Assembly: GCA_019454105.1 (NCBI GenBank)
Contig: CP075364.1
Coordinates: 375,362 to 439,361 of the forward strand
Direction of reading: 5' to 3'
Origin: Fimbriimonadaceae bacterium
GTDB lineage: Bacteria; Armatimonadota; Fimbriimonadia; Fimbriimonadales; Fimbriimonadaceae
Length of the DNA: 64,000 nucleotides
Position numbers and translations under genes: made by a program. Positions within the stretch are counted from its first letter, which is position 1. Every line of letters begins with the position of its first letter. Of this stretch, positions 32,915 to 42,202 are shown one piece after another. Below the pieces are notes generated by a model. That model was not told the origin of the DNA. It searched no databases and saw only the letters and a program-made list of their open reading frames with translations.

Positions 32915-33054
32915 GATAATGGCTCCTGGGCCCAAGGGCCCACTTCGCGCATTATGACGAACTTTTGCGCTTGTTGCTCGATTCGTCTGCGTAACATCGA
33001 AAAATCCTGTTAGGAGTGCCGAACTCCGTTGTGCGCAGCGAAGGGTGACCAAGA

Positions 33055-33507
33055 GTGACGAGCGGTGCGAAAACAGTCGACGAATACCTTTCCGAGCTGC
33101 CGGCGGACAGAAGAATTGTGCTCGTCGCGGTGCGGGATGTCATCCTGAAGAACCTTGACGAGGGCTTCATCGAGGGCATGCAATATGGCCACATCGGATA
33201 CTTCGTCCCGCACTCCATCTTCCCGGCTGGCTACCACTGCGATCCCAAACAACCCTTGCCTTTCATGGGGCTCACGAACCAAAAGAACCATATGGCGCTT
33301 CATTCTTATGGCCTCTATGGGAGTTCGCCTCTGATGGCCTGGTTCCAAGAGGCTTGGGCAAAGACTGGTAAGAAACTTGACATGGGGAAGGCCTGCGTCA
33401 GATTCAAAGGGCTGGAGGATGTCGCCCTCGACGTCGTCGGAGAACTCGTCGCCAGACAGTCGCTGGAAAAGTACCTAACGCAATATCAGAGAGCCCTCCG
33501 GAGATGA
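33055..33507 (+). CDS. DUF1801-family protein
   Basis: The 150-residue protein matches the YdhG/DUF1801 style: VDEYLSELPADRRIVLVAVRDVI at the N-terminus, then EGMQYGHIGYFVPHS, PLPFMGLTNQKNHMALHSYGLYG, and KLDMGKACVRFKGLEDVALDVV. Members resemble iron-chaperone or phage-associated small proteins of unknown biochemistry. The start is GTG 33055 with AAGGGTGA upstream. It stands alone. Confidence 0.85.
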   Translation: MTSGAKTVDEYLSELPADRRIVLVAVRDVILKNLDEGFIEGMQYGHIGYFVPHSIFPAGYHCDPKQPLPFMGLTNQKNHMALHSYGLYGSSPLMAWFQEAWAKTGKKLDMGKACVRFKGLEDVALDVVGELVARQSLEKYLTQYQRALRR

Positions 33508-33527
33508 CAGTCGCTAGTCCCATGGAC

Positions 33528-33567
33528 TGACCGGCTCAGAAAGTCAGGCCGGTCAGAACCGTAGAAT
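33528..33567. promoter_or_regulatory. hairpin, then -10 hexamer of the DedA gene
   Basis: An 8-bp stem TGACCGGC/GCCGGTCA (33528-33535 with 33548-33555) lies after the DUF1801 gene. TAGAAT (33562-33567) follows, five bases before GTG 33573, predicting a leaderless mRNA. Confidence 0.45.
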
Positions 33568-33572
33568 CAGCT

Positions 33573-34217
33573 GTGCCCGACTTTTCGGCGATTTTTGGTG
33601 ACTTGGACGGTCACCTTGGACTATGGGCGGGGCAATGGGGTCCGGGGTTCTATGTGTTCCTGTTCGCCTATGGCTTTTTCCAGACCGGATTGGTGATCGG
33701 GCCGTTGGCGCCGGGTAACTCGGTTTTCTTCGCCATCGGCGTGTTCCTCGGGGGAGCCGCCTCTGTCAATCCGGTTTTGAGTGTCCTTTGCTTGGCTCTT
33801 GGCGCCACGGTGGGGCACTTGGCCAACTATGGCCAGGGCCTTCTCATCGGTCGTCGTCTGTTCGAGCTTGAGAAAGGGTTCCTCAACACCAAGAACATGG
33901 CGTCGACCGAGGCGTTCTTCGAGGCCAAGGGGCGGACAGCCATGGTGGCGGCACCGTTCGTGCCCTTTGTCAGGTCTTTCGCCCCTTTCGTGGCCGGAGT
34001 GGGCCGCATGAAGTTCGGACCGTTCGTTTTCTGGGGCACCGTCGGCGCGTTCACATGGGCCGTCTCCCTGGTCGCCATGGGGTACTTCCTTGGTGCGATC
34101 CCGTTTGTCAAGGACAATCTGGGGGCCATTGTGGTCGCGCTGACCTTCGCCATCCTCTTGAAGTTGGTCTGGGAAGCTGCCCGAAGGCGGCCAAGGGCCG
34201 TCCCAGAAGCTCCATAG
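33573..34217 (+). CDS. DedA/SNARE-associated membrane protein
   Basis: The 214-residue integral membrane protein has the DedA pattern: GPLAPGNSVFFAIGVFLGG, LALGATVGHLANYGQG-LLIGRRLFE, FFEAKGRTAMVAAPFVPFVRSFAPFVAGVGRM with the conserved arginines, and FWGTVGAFTWAVSLVAMGYFLG. DedA proteins are flippase-like and needed for membrane-potential or lipid-carrier recycling. It starts at GTG 33573, and a -10 box sits five bases before it. Confidence 0.93.
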   Translation: MPDFSAIFGDLDGHLGLWAGQWGPGFYVFLFAYGFFQTGLVIGPLAPGNSVFFAIGVFLGGAASVNPVLSVLCLALGATVGHLANYGQGLLIGRRLFELEKGFLNTKNMASTEAFFEAKGRTAMVAAPFVPFVRSFAPFVAGVGRMKFGPFVFWGTVGAFTWAVSLVAMGYFLGAIPFVKDNLGAIVVALTFAILLKLVWEAARRRPRAVPEAP

Positions 34218-34255
34218 GCCCGGCAGGCTCGGATGTCCGGGTACTATTGGTTCGG

Positions 34256-34340
34256 CGACCGAGGAGCGCTGCGATTCCTAGCAGACGAGGAACCAGGCTC
34301 GGCAGCCAAGGCCCGGCAGGGCGGATCAAAACGGCGCTCG
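34256..34340 (+). ncRNA. S-adenosylhomocysteine (SAH) riboswitch aptamer
   Basis: The strand reads GAGGAGCGCTGCGA, a variable hairpin, then CCAGGCTCGG, a second variable hairpin, then AACGGCGCTC: the conserved blocks of the SAH riboswitch class in order. GAGC/GCTC-type pairing closes the structure, and CGAG/CTCG pairing is visible between blocks. The aptamer senses S-adenosylhomocysteine and turns on its breakdown gene, which here is ahcY 87 bases downstream. TACTAT at 34242-34247 is a possible -10 box. Confidence 0.88.
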
Positions 34341-34373
34341 TGAGTTTCACCGCTCACGGGCGTCGCTTTTTTT
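34332..34373 (+). terminator. expression-platform terminator of the SAH riboswitch
   Basis: Left arm 34332-34344 (CGGCGCTCGTGAG) pairs with 34353-34365 (CTCACGGGCGTCG), 13 bp with two G-T pairs, followed by C and seven Ts (34367-34373). The left arm includes the aptamer's conserved CGGCGCTC, so SAH binding should block the terminator and let transcription reach ahcY. This is an ON switch at transcription level. Confidence 0.85.
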
Positions 34374-34427
34374 GTCCCTGGCTTGGTTCGCTGCCCGATC
34401 GCGCCTGCCGACAATTTGGACAAAGCC

Positions 34428-35843
<1,416 letters not shown>

Positions 35844-35857
35844 GTCCCTGCGGCTCT

Positions 35858-35967
35858 CTCCCCAACCCCCCTCTCCGCGCCCGCCTGCAGACGATGAGGG
35901 GGCTCCGAGCCCCCTCCCACGTGTAGAACGGGCGTCAGCCCGGACACATGAGAGAGGGGTTGGGGAG
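35858..35967. repeat. nested palindromic element between convergent ahcY and gap
   Basis: Outer arms CTCCCCAACCCC...CTCTC (from 35858) and GAGAGGGGTTGGGGAG (to 35967) enclose a perfect inner hairpin GAGGGGGCT-CCG-AGCCCCCTC (35896-35916). The gap also has GCCCGGACACATG, close to the GGACTCATGTCCGGGC part of the tandem block at 29720. It may end both transcripts. Confidence 0.7.
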
Positions 35968-35993
35968 GGAGCCTTGCCCGTGCGGGCTGCGCG

Positions 35994-37004
35994 TCAGATC
36001 CCCTGGTCCGCCATGGACTTCACCATGTCGGCGATCCGGCAGGCGTAACCCCACTCGTTGTCGTACCAAGCCACCGCCTTCACCATGTCCTCCAGGACCA
36101 CCGTATCGACCGCGCTGAAAATCGAACTGTGGCTGTCCCCCCGCAGATCCTGGCTCACAAGTTCCTCTTCCGTGTACCGTAGGATCCCCTTCATAGGCCC
36201 CGTCGCGTACTCCTTGAGGGCCGCGTTGACCTCTTCCACCGTTACGGCCCGGCTGAGCAGAGCTGTGAAGTCCACCACCGAGACCGTCGGTACCGGCACC
36301 CGGAAGGCCATCCCGGTGAACTTGCCCTTCAACTCCGGGATCACGAGCCCCACCGCCTTCGCCGCGCCCGTGCTGCTCGGGATCACGTTCATCGCCCCGG
36401 CCCTCGAATCGCGAAGGTCCTTTCTCGCCGTGTCCACCAAGCTCTGGCTGTTTGTGTAGGCGTGGACCGTGGTGAGGAGACCCTTCAGGATCCCGAACCT
36501 CTCGTGCAGCGCCTTCGCCACCGGGGCCAATCCGTTCGTTGTGCAGCTCGCGTTGCTCACGATGTGGTGCTTGGTCGGGTCATACATCGAGTCGTTGACC
36601 CCCATGACGATCGTCACGTCCTCGTTCTTGGCCGGGGCGCTGATCAGCACCTTCTTCACGCCGCGGTCAAGATGGGCCTTCGCCACTGTCGCGTCTGTGA
36701 AACGCCCAGTGGACTCGATCACGATCTCGGCCCCGACCGTGTCCCAAGGGATCTGCCCGGGCTCGGTCTGCTTGAAGACCTTGATGTCGTAGCCCGCCAC
36801 CTGGATCGAGTCGTCGTCGTGGGTCACCTCGCCCGCATAGTCGCCATAGACCGAGTCGTGGCGGAACAAGAACGCGTTCGTGCCAACGTCGGTCAGGTCG
36901 TTCAGGGCGACGACCTCGATGTCGCCCTTGTGACGCTCAATGATCGTGCGGAGGGAGAGGCGGCCGATGCGCCCGAACCCGTTGATGCCTACCCGAACAG
37001 CCAT
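35994..37004 (-). CDS. gap: glyceraldehyde-3-phosphate dehydrogenase
   Basis: The 336-residue glycolytic enzyme converts glyceraldehyde-3-phosphate to 1,3-bisphosphoglycerate with NAD. VGINGFGRIGRLSLR is the nucleotide fold, VSNASCTTNGLAP holds the catalytic cysteine, RDSRAGAMNVIPSSTGAAKAV and WYDNEWGYACRIADM are family signatures. Length is normal. TAGAAT lies six bases before the ATG, so the mRNA is probably leaderless. No pgk or tpi follows; the next gene downstream is convergent. Confidence 0.98.
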   Translation of the reverse strand: MAVRVGINGFGRIGRLSLRTIIERHKGDIEVVALNDLTDVGTNAFLFRHDSVYGDYAGEVTHDDDSIQVAGYDIKVFKQTEPGQIPWDTVGAEIVIESTGRFTDATVAKAHLDRGVKKVLISAPAKNEDVTIVMGVNDSMYDPTKHHIVSNASCTTNGLAPVAKALHERFGILKGLLTTVHAYTNSQSLVDTARKDLRDSRAGAMNVIPSSTGAAKAVGLVIPELKGKFTGMAFRVPVPTVSVVDFTALLSRAVTVEEVNAALKEYATGPMKGILRYTEEELVSQDLRGDSHSSIFSAVDTVVLEDMVKAVAWYDNEWGYACRIADMVKSMADQGI

Positions 37005-37010
37005 GCCCGC

Positions 37011-37016
37011 ATTCTA
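37011..37016 (-). promoter_or_regulatory. -10 hexamer TAGAAT, leaderless start of gap
   Basis: The minus strand reads TAGAAT-GCGGGC-ATG, with six bases between box and start codon and no Shine-Dalgarno. The box lies only seven bases before the stop of the upstream esterase gene, so gap can be transcribed independently. Confidence 0.55.
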
Positions 37017-37023
37017 CCGACGG

Positions 37024-37866
37024 TCACCGCGCTGGGTAGAGCCAGAGGAGAATGAGGTCCATCCGGCGGGCCCAGGCGTCCTCGTTGTGCTGGGCCCGAG
37101 GCTCCACCACCATCCGCAAGTCGCGTCCCTCTCGCCAGCCCTTGGCCAGCATCGCCTCCCGCAGCCGCATCAAGTCGGGCACTCCGAGGGGCCCCTCGTC
37201 GCCCCCCATGTCGAGCCAAACCTTGACCGGCGGCTTCTTCGCCAAGCCCGCCACCCGCTTGATCATCAGGCCGTCGTCCCACCAAAGCGATGGCGACACC
37301 ACCCCCAACTGTGTGAAGACGTCGGGGCGCGTCAATCCCAGGTGAAGAGTCACGATGCCCCCAAAGCTCGAACCGCACAGCCCGGTGTCCCTCGCCCCCG
37401 GCTTCGTCCGATAGGTCCGGTCGATGAAGGGCTTGACCTCCTCGGTCAGGAAGCGACCGTAGTCGTCGGCCCGGCCCCCCATCTCGGTGTCCCCTCGCTT
37501 CGCCCGGGTCGGGAGGAACTCGTCGGCACGGGCCAGGCCCGCGTTTGCCACCCCGACGATGATCAAGGGCTCCACCATTCCCGCCCGGATCAGGGCCTCC
37601 GCTGCCTCATCGGCCCGCCACTCCCGGTTCGGCAGATAGCTCGTGGCCCCGTCGAACACGTTCTGCCCGTCGTGCATGTAGAGCGTCGGGAACCGCCGAT
37701 TGGGCTCGGTCTTGTATTGGGGAGGCAGATAAACAACGACGTCGCGTTTGTTGCCGAGGATCTTCGACTCGAACTCGCGGTGGTGCCGCACGTCGCCGGT
37801 GAGCGACGGCGCCCGGGCCTCGGGCGACTGCTGGGCGAGCGAGAAAGCGGCGAGCAAGGCGAGCAT
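37024..37866 (-). CDS. secreted esterase, enterochelin-esterase-like alpha/beta hydrolase
   Basis: The 280-residue protein has a short signal peptide (MLALLAAFSLAQQ) and the putative esterase fold: RDVVVYLPPQY, FPTLYMHDGQNVFDGATSY, LIIVGVANAG, FIDRTYRTKPG, the nucleophile elbow GLCGSSFGGIVTLHLG, and a catalytic-type His in RAQHNEDAW. Relatives cleave acyl or feruloyl esters or siderophore esters. ATG 37866 is chosen because the upstream in-frame sequence is translated repeat (PPPPTPSPVTGEG). It is just upstream of gap on the same strand. The substrate is unknown. Confidence 0.88.
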   Translation of the reverse strand: MLALLAAFSLAQQSPEARAPSLTGDVRHHREFESKILGNKRDVVVYLPPQYKTEPNRRFPTLYMHDGQNVFDGATSYLPNREWRADEAAEALIRAGMVEPLIIVGVANAGLARADEFLPTRAKRGDTEMGGRADDYGRFLTEEVKPFIDRTYRTKPGARDTGLCGSSFGGIVTLHLGLTRPDVFTQLGVVSPSLWWDDGLMIKRVAGLAKKPPVKVWLDMGGDEGPLGVPDLMRLREAMLAKGWREGRDLRMVVEPRAQHNEDAWARRMDLILLWLYPAR

Positions 37867-37925
37867 CGCTCTAGTCTGGCACGTCCTTTCCGCCGGATCC
37901 CATGTTCCGCCGGTGCGTTCGGAAG

Positions 37926-38099
37926 CCCCCTCCCCCGTTACGGGGGAGGGGGTTGGGGGTGGGGGCCTGGGCTCCGGCTGCTCATGAATCTGGATTGCGC
38001 CAGGAGAGAGGCTAAAAGGCGGCACCTGCCGCTGGACTCAAATACGGCTTTCCGTAGCCCCCTCCCCCGTTACGGGGTTGGGGGTTGGGGGTGGGGGCC
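37926..38099. repeat. two intergenic GC palindromes
   Basis: The 420-base gap between the esterase and DUF1800 starts holds CCCCCTCCCCCG-TTA-CGGGGGAGGGGG (37926-37952) and a second, decayed copy from 38058. Each is followed by a G-run tail (TTGGGGGTGGGGGC). The rest of the gap shows no gene or clear RNA. Confidence 0.85.
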
Positions 38100-38287
38100 C
38101 CTGCCGCACTTACTGTCTGGTCGGCTGCTTCTGTCTGGCATTGGCAGTCAAAAGAGTTCGTGACAGGGTCCTGACCCCTCCACGTTTCTCCCACCACTCC
38201 TTCACGAAGAGTGTGGCTTGGACAATCGGTCTGCGCCGTTCCTGATAGGCCGACCTTGCAGACCGGCCAAGTTCGTCATATCCTACA

Positions 38288-39751
38288 ATGGTGACGACCG
38301 AGCGCGACCGGGTGGCTCATCTCCTCCGCAGGTTCGGCCTTGGGGCCGGCAGGTACGAGGTCGACCGGTATGCTGGGCTCGGAGCCCAAGGAACCTTGAG
38401 GCGTCTGATCGACGACGCCAGGCATTACGAAGACTTGATCGATCCATGGGACTTCTCCCGAGGGGACAACGGTGAGATCGACCCGAACGCCTACATCTTG
38501 GCGGGCTGGTGGGGAGCCCGAATGCTGGCGACCCGCAGGCCGCTTCAGGAAAAGATCGCGCTCTTCTGGCACGACCACTTCCCGGTCGACGCCGAGAAAG
38601 TCTTCGAGACGCCCCTTATGCTGGGCTATCTCCGGACGTTCTATACACACGGGCTCGGACGGTTCCGCGACCTTCTCAGCGCCGTGATCAAGCAAGGGGC
38701 GGTGCTGGCGTACCTGGACAACAACACGAGCTCAAGGCTGACACCGAACGAGAACTTGGCCCGCGAAACGCTCGAACTATTCACGCTTGGCCGCGGAAAC
38801 TTTAACGAAACCGATGTCCGCGATGGGGCGAAGGCCCTTACCGGGTGGACGCTCCACTATCTCGGCACCGGGCTGGAGATCGACTTTGAAGTCCTCCGCA
38901 AGCGCGCGACTGACCAGCGCATCGGGGTCTTCAACCCCTGTTTCGTCCCGGCGATGCACGACCCGGGCGAGAAGACGATCCTTGGAGAAAAGGGGCCAAT
39001 CGGCGCCGACCGGTTCATCGAGCTGTGCGCCCAGCACCCCGCCACCCGCCGGCGCGTGTGCTCCAAGCTCTGGCGCTTCTTCGCAGGCACGGAGCCGACC
39101 GACAAGGTGATCAAGGAACTCGGGCAGGTGTGGGAGAAGACCGACGGGTCGATCGCCGATGTCCTCACCAAGATCGCGGCCCTCCCCGAGTTCTGGGCCC
39201 CGGAGGTGTTGGGACGGATGCCGCGCAGCCCGGTCGATTGGACGGTGTCGCTGTTCCGGAGCCTCGACCTCGGGCTCGTGTTTGACCAGTTCCGGAAGGA
39301 ATCGGAGCCTGGCAAGCCCGTCAAGAAGGAACTCAAGGAGGGGGGAGGCGGCATTCATTACCTGATGGGCCAACAAGGGCTCCGGCTGCTCTTCCCGCCC
39401 AACGTCGGAGGATGGAACTGGGGGCCAGCTTGGGTCACCACCGCGAACTCGATCATGAGGATCCAGCACGCCGACACGATCTTCTGGGGTGGGGGCGACG
39501 ACAGGCCCTTGGCGACCTGGGTCGCAACCAAGATTATGACAGACCACAAGCCAGTCGACTCAATGGGATTGGTGAAAGTCTTGGCCAATATCTTGGATAT
39601 AACCGTGCCTGAGAACCAGATGGGGCCAGTTGCGCGGCGGGCCGACGAACTGGGCGGCGTCGGGGCTCTGACGGGGAAGGACTCGGCCGCGAACGTCCTC
39701 GCAAATGTGGCGAAGATGCTCTTCGCCGTGCCCGAAGCCCAACTCTGCTGA
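38288..39751 (+). CDS. DUF1800-family protein
   Basis: The 487-residue protein has all family marks: HLLRRFGLGAGRYEVDRY, LQEKIALFWHDHF, YLDNNTSSRLTPNENLARE, TLELFTLGRGNFNETDVRD and GAKALTGWTLH, then FVPAMHDPGEKTILGEKG and LFPPNVGGWNWGPAW. DUF1800 proteins are usually exported and encoded beside a DUF1501 sulfatase-like partner. Here no signal peptide and no DUF1501 gene are seen. ATG 38288 is given; GTG 38291 lies six bases after TATCCT and may be the real leaderless start. The function is unknown. Confidence 0.92.
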   Translation: MVTTERDRVAHLLRRFGLGAGRYEVDRYAGLGAQGTLRRLIDDARHYEDLIDPWDFSRGDNGEIDPNAYILAGWWGARMLATRRPLQEKIALFWHDHFPVDAEKVFETPLMLGYLRTFYTHGLGRFRDLLSAVIKQGAVLAYLDNNTSSRLTPNENLARETLELFTLGRGNFNETDVRDGAKALTGWTLHYLGTGLEIDFEVLRKRATDQRIGVFNPCFVPAMHDPGEKTILGEKGPIGADRFIELCAQHPATRRRVCSKLWRFFAGTEPTDKVIKELGQVWEKTDGSIADVLTKIAALPEFWAPEVLGRMPRSPVDWTVSLFRSLDLGLVFDQFRKESEPGKPVKKELKEGGGGIHYLMGQQGLRLLFPPNVGGWNWGPAWVTTANSIMRIQHADTIFWGGGDDRPLATWVATKIMTDHKPVDSMGLVKVLANILDITVPENQMGPVARRADELGGVGALTGKDSAANVLANVAKMLFAVPEAQLC

Positions 39752-39808
39752 TGCTCCGTCCGGTGCGGGCGGGGGTTCTTGCCTGGATGTGTGGGCCCCC
39801 ACCCCCTG

Positions 39809-39835
39809 CCCCCTCCCCCGTAACGGGGGAGGGGG
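39809..39835. repeat. intergenic GC palindrome
   Basis: CCCCCTCCCCCG-TAA-CGGGGGAGGGGG with a C-rich tail before it, so it lies in the opposite orientation to the copy at 37926. It sits between the convergent DUF1800 and carA genes and may end one or both transcripts. Confidence 0.85.
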
Positions 39836-39942
39836 ACGCTCGGCCCCCATCGCAATGCGAGAAAGGGACGCCATGAAAGAGGCCGGCTAGGGCGCGACGA
39901 TGGGCGCCGGGCCGAAACAAAGCCAGCAACCTAGCTGCCGTG

Positions 39943-41049
39943 CTACCGGGCCGCGGTCATTTGCTCGACGAACGCGGCGAAGTACTTGCGGGAGTCCCAC
40001 GGGCCGGGGGCGGCCTCCGGGTGGTATTGCACCCCCATCGCCTCGGCCCCTTTGAGACGGATGCCCTCGACGGTGCCGTCGTTCACGTTCACTTGGGTGA
40101 CCTCGGCGTCCTTGCCGGTGAGCGACTCGGGGTCGACGGCATAGCCGTGGTTCTGGCTGGTGATCGTAACCGACCCATCGAGCAAGTCCTTCACGGGGTG
40201 GTTGCCCCCACGGTGGCCGAACTTGAGCTTGAAGGTCCGGCCGCCGACCGCTTGGCAGAGGATCTGGTTGCCCAGGCAAATGCCGAACACCGGCCGCCAC
40301 CCGAGAAGCTCGCGGGCGGTGGCGACCACCCCGCCCAACCGGGCCGGGTCGCCAGGGCCGGGAGAGAACAGCACGCCATCGGGCCGCCAATCCTTCACCT
40401 CGTCAGCGGTGACGGTCGATGGGAGGACGATGGAGCGGACCCCGAGGGCCGCGAACCGACGGAGGATGTTGTGCTTGAGCCCGCAGTCCACGACCGCCAT
40501 GCGGACCGGCATCGGGCTGGCAGGGGCGTCGATCTCCTCGCGCCCTTGGCGTCCCCAGGCATAGGGACGGCGGGTGGTGACCTGGCCGACAAAATCGGTG
40601 TCGTCGTAACGGGCCGCCTCACGGGACGCTCGGAGGGCCTGGTCGGGTCCTACGGTGCTGACGGCTCCCATCAGGACACCGCCGCTGCGGATCCGTTTGA
40701 CCAGCGCCCGAGTGTCCACGCCCTGGATCGCGACAACGCCCCTGTCTCGGAGAAACTCGGCCAGGGTGCGCCGCGACCGCCAGTTGGAGGGGGTGTCGCA
40801 CGCCTCCTTCACGATGATTCCGGAGGGCTGGACACGGTCCGACTCGAAGTCGTCGTCGTTGACGCCGTAGTTGCCAATCAAGGGATAGGTGAAGGCGACC
40901 AGTTGTCCGGCGAAACTGGGGTCAGTGAGCACCTCTTGGTATCCGGTCATCCCGGTGGTGAAGACGGATTCTCCAACGCTCGTACCCTGGGCGCCGAGCG
41001 AGCGCCCAGGGTACACGGTCCCATCTGAGAGGGCGAGCCAGGCTTCCAT
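39943..41049 (-). CDS. carA: carbamoyl-phosphate synthase small subunit
   Basis: The 368-residue subunit hydrolyses glutamine and channels ammonia to CarB for arginine and pyrimidine synthesis. The N-terminal domain shows VFTTGMTGYQEVLTDPS and SGIIVKE. The class I amidotransferase part has MAVVDCGLKHNILRRF, SPGPGDP, the catalytic cysteine in GICLGNQ, and the His-Glu pair in QYHPEAAPGP. CarB is not in the window. carA follows a membrane protein gene by 13 bases on the same strand and is likely co-transcribed with it. Confidence 0.97.
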   Translation of the reverse strand: MEAWLALSDGTVYPGRSLGAQGTSVGESVFTTGMTGYQEVLTDPSFAGQLVAFTYPLIGNYGVNDDDFESDRVQPSGIIVKEACDTPSNWRSRRTLAEFLRDRGVVAIQGVDTRALVKRIRSGGVLMGAVSTVGPDQALRASREAARYDDTDFVGQVTTRRPYAWGRQGREEIDAPASPMPVRMAVVDCGLKHNILRRFAALGVRSIVLPSTVTADEVKDWRPDGVLFSPGPGDPARLGGVVATARELLGWRPVFGICLGNQILCQAVGGRTFKLKFGHRGGNHPVKDLLDGSVTITSQNHGYAVDPESLTGKDAEVTQVNVNDGTVEGIRLKGAEAMGVQYHPEAAPGPWDSRKYFAAFVEQMTAAR

Positions 41050-41062
41050 TGGCTACGCGACC

Positions 41063-41914
41063 TTACCCGGGAAGGCGCAGGGTGCGAGCTTCAGCGACCC
41101 GGGCCATGACCTTCACGCCCGTCCTGGCCCGGATGTCGCTGCCCTTGAAGAAGCCTTTGACCGCGTCGTCGATGCCACCGGCGAACGAGACGACTTCGCC
41201 GAGGGCCTTGGCGGCTAAAAGGGCCTCGGCAGGGGCAAGGCCGCTGAGGTCGCCCTTCTGAAGGGCTTCAAAGGCCCCAGAGGTCGCGCCCGACTTCTCG
41301 CCTTTGGAGAGCTTGCGTGCGCTCTCGAGCCCATATTTGTCGGCAAGCTCCTTGAGCTGGGCGTCAGCCGCCTTCTTTTCTTCCTCCGTGAGGGGCTCCC
41401 CTTTCATCATACGGGCCACGGAGTCGCGGGCGAAGGCGCGGGCCTTTGGATCCTGGATGGCGGTGGCGGCGTCTGGCTTGGCGTCGAGCTTGGTGTTCGT
41501 CTGGGTGAACTCATAGGGGCCTGCGAGCTTGATCGGCTTGCCGTCGGCCCCTTTGACTGGGTCAAACTCGATATCGAGTCGGGCCGGCTGGTTGATGATG
41601 GCTGCCCCGGCGGAGGCTTGTCGGGCGCGGACGACTTTGCCACTGACCGCTTCTCCTTCTCGGATCAGGGTGCGGCCGTTGCCGTCCTTGACCGTCTCGG
41701 CCACGACGAGCTTGACGGGGTCGCCAACTTGGGATTGGCCGGAGTCCAGGGGCGTGAGAAGCAGAAGAGGCACCTCAGAGCCCTGAGCCAGTTCGGTCTC
41801 GATCGGGACGAGCTTCTTGACGACTTCGGGAGCTTGGCCAGACTTCCAGAGGTGGACGCCATAGACGAATCCGCCGATGACGAGCACTCCGAGGGTGGCA
41901 CGGATCCATTTCAT
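41063..41914 (-). CDS. membrane-anchored protein of unknown function, carA operon
   Basis: The 283-residue protein has a single N-terminal membrane segment (IRATLGVLVIGGFVYGVHLW). A beta-rich part with TPLDSGQSQVGDPVKLVVAE and EGEAVSGKVVRARQ resembles the start of TrbI/VirB10-like or similar 'capable of being regulated' beta domains. A long helical part rich in K, E and A follows (MMKGEPLTEEEKKAADAQLK). The first ~20 codons upstream of ATG 41914 are repeat-derived, so that start is preferred. It is co-oriented with carA, 13 bases before it. No function can be assigned. Confidence 0.75.
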   Translation of the reverse strand: MKWIRATLGVLVIGGFVYGVHLWKSGQAPEVVKKLVPIETELAQGSEVPLLLLTPLDSGQSQVGDPVKLVVAETVKDGNGRTLIREGEAVSGKVVRARQASAGAAIINQPARLDIEFDPVKGADGKPIKLAGPYEFTQTNTKLDAKPDAATAIQDPKARAFARDSVARMMKGEPLTEEEKKAADAQLKELADKYGLESARKLSKGEKSGATSGAFEALQKGDLSGLAPAEALLAAKALGEVVSFAGGIDDAVKGFFKGSDIRARTGVKVMARVAEARTLRLPG

Positions 41915-41984
41915 CTGGTTGTACCGACGTGCGCCGAGCTCAGATGGGATCAGGGGGCCTGGTGCCTCTGCCCCCACCCCCCGG

Positions 41985-42060
41985 CCCCCTCCCCCGTTAC
42001 GGGGGAGGGGAAGTCTCTGCCCCCACCCCCCGGCCCCCTCCCCCGTAACGGGGGAGGGGG
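41985..42060. repeat. pair of intergenic GC palindromes in tandem
   Basis: Two palindromes, 41985-42010 (TTA loop) and 42034-42060 (TAA loop), are separated by a CTGCCCCCACCCCCCGG tail; the same tail precedes the first copy. They lie between the divergent carA-operon membrane protein gene and glyQ. Confidence 0.88.
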
Positions 42061-42202
42061 AGGCTCCGAGAACGGAGACCGAGCCGCTAGAGACAAGTCC
42101 GGCGAAGGTTCAATGGAGTTGAGCCCCTGACCGTAATGGGAAAAGGGGTTCCAGAGGCTGGGCCGTGAGTGCAAGAATGAAGCCAGATAAACTCCGTTTC
42201 CG

